DNA from: Acidovorax sp. DW039
GTDB taxonomy: Bacteria; Pseudomonadota; Gammaproteobacteria; Burkholderiales; Burkholderiaceae_C
Direction: 5' to 3'
Length of the DNA stretch: 64,000 bases
Assembly: GCF_037101375.1 (NCBI RefSeq)
Contig: NZ_AP029019.1
Coordinates: 4,765,001 to 4,829,000 of the forward strand
A program made the position numbers and the translations under genes. Shown piece by piece: positions 63,246 to 64,000 of this stretch (its first letter is position 1; each line of letters starts with the position of its first letter). Below the pieces are notes generated by a model. The model searched no databases, was not told where the DNA came from, and saw only the letters and a program-made list of their open reading frames with translations.

Positions 63246-63845
63246 TCAGGCTGCAGGGCTTGCCAACGCAGCAATGTGCTGGCGGGCCACTTCCAGCGCA
63301 CGGGCACGCGCTTCCGGCCCCATGGCCAGGCCCTCGGCGCGCACCACCGTGATGTCCTGAATGCCCAGAAAGCCGAAGAACGCGCGCAGATGGGCCTCCT
63401 GGTGGTCCATGGAGGCCAGGGGAGAACCTTCGCTGAACACGCCACCGCGCGACGAAGCAACGATGATCTTTTTGCCGCCACACAGGCCCACAGGGCCCTG
63501 CTCGCCATAGCGGAAGGTTTTGCCTGCCACGGCCAGACGGTCGAGCCACGCCTTGAGCTGCGAAGGCACGCCAAAGTTGTACATGGGTGCGCCCACCACC
63601 ACTGTGTCTGCGGCCAGGAAGCTATCCAGCGCACGCTGGCTTGCAGCGATGTCGGCCTCGGCACCTGCCGGGGCAGGTGCGCCCTGGGCCGCAGCCAGGT
63701 GCTGCTGCGTGAGGTGCCCCAACGGCGCGCTGGCCAGATCCAGGTCGGGCTGGCCGTCTTGCAGGGTGGCAACGATGTGGGCGGTGAGGGTACGGCTCAC
63801 CGAGTCCGCGTTCAGGATGCTTGAGTCCACATGCAGCAGTTTCAT
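63246..63845 (-). CDS. azoR: FMN-dependent NADH-azoreductase
   Basis: A 199-aa flavodoxin-fold oxidoreductase that reduces azo and quinone compounds with NADH. ATG 63845 gives [20 protein letters not shown] (FMN-phosphate loop SSxxxxxSVSR). Other marks: [20 protein letters not shown] (FMN site), [18 protein letters not shown], and [20 protein letters not shown]. Full family length. The pirin gene follows. A divergent LysR gene begins 115 bp upstream and is the likely regulator, the usual pairing for azoR. Confidence 0.93.
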   Translation of the reverse strand: MKLLHVDSSILNADSVSRTLTAHIVATLQDGQPDLDLASAPLGHLTQQHLAAAQGAPAPAGAEADIAASQRALDSFLAADTVVVGAPMYNFGVPSQLKAWLDRLAVAGKTFRYGEQGPVGLCGGKKIIVASSRGGVFSEGSPLASMDHQEAHLRAFFGFLGIQDITVVRAEGLAMGPEARARALEVARQHIAALASPAA

Positions 63846-63960
63846 GGTGTTTTCTCCAGGTTGATTGGGGCCGAAGCGGCCTACAGGCTGAAGATAGGGT
63901 GCGCCGTAAAATCTGCGTAGCCTATATTTTTCGATGCCAACCATCCAAGGAGCCGATAGA

Positions 63961-64000
63961 TGCTGGATGCCGTCACGCTGGATCAGTTACGCACCTTCAT
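63961..64000 (+). CDS. LysR family regulator, 3' truncated by window
   Basis: Only the first 13 codons are visible: [13 protein letters not shown], the start of a LysR-type helix-turn-helix. A ribosome site AAGGAG lies at about 63948. Divergent from azoR, so it probably controls azoR and the pirin gene. Confidence 0.75.

Overview
This is a 64 kb stretch of a high-GC betaproteobacterial chromosome, most likely from the Comamonadaceae (Acidovorax-like). The reasons are the strong GC3 bias, the Bug-type and TRAP receptors, the DUF4148, DUF1365 and DUF3833 families, and a roughly 55-60 bp interspersed repeat (core TGATAGCTGCCTGCGCTT) of a kind I associate with this family. No rRNA, tRNA, CRISPR array or intact insertion sequence was seen. 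The genus is an inference.

Layout. 1-5.7 kb: an RND efflux operon whose outer-membrane gene is cut by the window edge. 5.8-8.0 kb: a degenerate HD-GYP-like protein and a secreted glutathione peroxidase. 8.05-15.4 kb: an eight-gene membrane-lipid cluster (FAD oxidoreductase, DUF1365, cyclopropane synthase, chalcone-isomerase-like, MFS, DUF3833 lipoprotein, SDR, SnoaL-like) behind a structured leader. 15.4-20.0 kb: aroQ, a TRAP transporter and its TetR regulator with a shared operator. 20.1-29.5 kb: GST, purB, yaeQ, small zinc proteins, two divergent TerC exporters separated by a yybP-ykoY-type manganese riboswitch, a holin-like membrane protein, an M48 protease and moaC.

29.6-37.3 kb is the standout. 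It is an AT-rich block holding two type IV pilins, a GT-C membrane glycosyltransferase, a TfpZ-type pilin accessory protein, and a complete decaprenyl-phospho-arabinose route: a UbiA-type DPPR synthase, a divergent PAP2 phosphatase, DprE1, DprE2 and GtrA. Mycobacteria use this route for cell-wall arabinan, and Pseudomonas aeruginosa group IV strains use it to put D-arabinofuranose on pilin. Here donor synthesis, the candidate transferase and the pilin substrates sit in one contiguous locus.

37.5-44.0 kb: one operon joining Ser/Thr kinase, PP2C phosphatase, tandem-FHA protein, CHASE2 adenylate cyclase and a metallo-beta-lactamase-fold phosphodiesterase. 44.2-50.0 kb: sucCD, argC, recX and recA; recA has SOS boxes upstream and a decayed copy of its own 3' end downstream. 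50.2-54.3 kb: MarR, DUF4148, a redox-type cyclase (SDH-like haem anchor, 2Fe-2S domain, class III cyclase) divergent from a Crp-family regulator, with a 0.3 kb inverted-repeat element between them. 54.4-64.0 kb: LysR/Bug receptor/N-formylglutamate amidohydrolase, a phytase-like lipoprotein, a TctDE-like two-component system, a DUF6882-like protein, pirin, azoreductase and the start of a LysR gene.

Ten copies of the interspersed repeat were found. Four touch genes: two build signal peptides, one is inserted in frame in moaC, and one lies at the recX start. A fifth forms a 24-codon open frame whose stop overlaps the start of a histidine-kinase gene.
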